A stretch of DNA of 64,000 nucleotides from Desulfuromonas thiophila (GTDB lineage Bacteria > Desulfobacterota > Desulfuromonadia > Desulfuromonadales > Desulfuromonadaceae): NCBI RefSeq assembly GCF_900101955.1, contig NZ_FNAQ01000003.1:231392-295391 (forward strand), written 5' to 3'. Position 1 is the first letter of the stretch. Every line of letters begins with the position of its first letter. Positions 63,795 to 64,000 of this stretch are shown piece by piece. A program made the translations under genes and the position numbers. The notes beneath the pieces were generated by a model. It was not told the DNA's origin and searched no databases. It saw only the letters and a program-made list of their open reading frames with translations.

Positions 63795-64000
63795 GATCAA
63801 GACTCTACTGAACAAGGTCGAGCGATACAAGTCGTTCGTTTACGGCGCCATCTGCGTCATGCTGATCGACGGTGTGGAGGCCCTGGTCATTGACATCGAG
63901 CCGCGCCGCAACAGCCGCCCCCTTTGCCCTGGGTGTGGCAAGCGGCGGGGCGTGTATGATCGGCAGCCCCGGCGCCTGTTCGAGTATCTGCCGGTCTGGA
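63790..64000 (+). CDS. ISL3-family transposase, N-terminal part, cut by window edge
   Basis: The frame is open from the ATG at 63790 to the end of the window (70 codons). It begins MLIKTLLNKVERYKSF and contains a zinc-finger-like RPLCPGCGKRRGVYD followed by RRLFEYLPVW, the pattern of the N-terminal zf-ISL3 DNA-binding domain. The DDE catalytic part is outside. There is no obvious ribosome site apart from AAGAAG, and the start codon lies in a hairpin arm. Confidence 0.8.
   Translation, partial: MLIKTLLNKVERYKSFVYGAICVMLIDGVEALVIDIEPRRNSRPLCPGCGKRRGVYDRQPRRLFEYLPVW

Larger units (their letters stand above)
63721..64000 (+). mobile_element. ISL3-like insertion sequence, left part only
   Basis: It begins just after the DUF4212-like gene and continues past the window edge. 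It is identified from the transposase N-terminus. The exact left end is not certain: it lies between the stop codon at 63707 and the first hairpin arm at 63721. Direct repeats and the right end are outside the window. Confidence 0.7.

Overview
The window looks like a chromosomal segment of a GC-rich (about 60-63% by eye) anaerobic deltaproteobacterium of the Desulfuromonadales/Geobacterales type (Geobacter, Desulfuromonas, Pelobacter relatives). The evidence is a triheme c7-like cytochrome, a DUF485 plus sodium:solute (acetate-type) symporter pair, a TAXI-TRAP transporter with a universal stress protein, the serA-hisZ-purA gene order, and several protein families I associate with that group. 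It is mostly dense core genome with short overlaps; the only mobile element enters at the right edge.

Layout. 1-2.1 kb: 3' part of a NuoG-like subunit closed by a very long terminator. 2.1-8.2 kb (minus): CoA-binding protein, RNase HI, a tRNA-Lys/tRNA-Glu operon with its own promoter, purA, hisZ, serA and a cold-shock gene. 8.4-13.3 kb (minus): ftsK, uppP, RNase J. 13.9-21.9 kb (plus): TAXI-TRAP transporter and universal stress protein, ssb, a lipoprotein cytochrome, pyruvate kinase and a HEAT protein. 21.9-26.2 kb (minus): HD-GYP phosphodiesterase, a HEAT-repeat partner, hemL. 26.4-30.4 kb: coaE (plus), an IclR regulator (minus) and trmB-truD (minus). 30.7-41.3 kb (plus): DAHP synthase-AGCS symporter-priA, then DUF2959 lipoprotein, zinc-less MsrB, MltA, and a retropepsin-like protease / inactive transglutaminase-7TM / RimK-like ATP-grasp trio. 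41.4-44.1 kb (minus): quinone oxidoreductase and a two-component system. 44.3-46.8 kb (plus): nitronate monooxygenase-like protein, SH3 protein, shikimate kinase. 46.9-47.9 kb (minus): hemC. 48.1-55.2 kb (plus): TolC-HlyD-MacAB-type efflux operon running into a YgiQ radical SAM gene. 55.3-62.4 kb (plus): tandem-PBP diguanylate cyclase, PhnP-like hydrolase, a TIGR04442-like protein, DUF485 plus a sodium:solute symporter with a large insert. 62.4-64 kb: a structured AT-rich leader, two small membrane-protein genes, and the left end of an ISL3-like insertion sequence.

The most system-like units are (i) the protease / inactive-transglutaminase-7TM / ATP-grasp trio at 37.97-41.29 kb, a recurrent but functionally unresolved amidoligase module; (ii) the HEAT / HD-GYP pair at 21.9-24.8 kb, whose two proteins seem to share an N-terminal domain; (iii) the TRAP permease carrying a degenerate lipoyl-like domain between membrane segments; and (iv) the insertion sequence whose transposase start codon lies in the arm of a large hairpin, next to an orphan symporter small subunit.

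Everything here is read by eye. Family names come from motif recognition, promoter calls from hexamer matching, and no database search was run.
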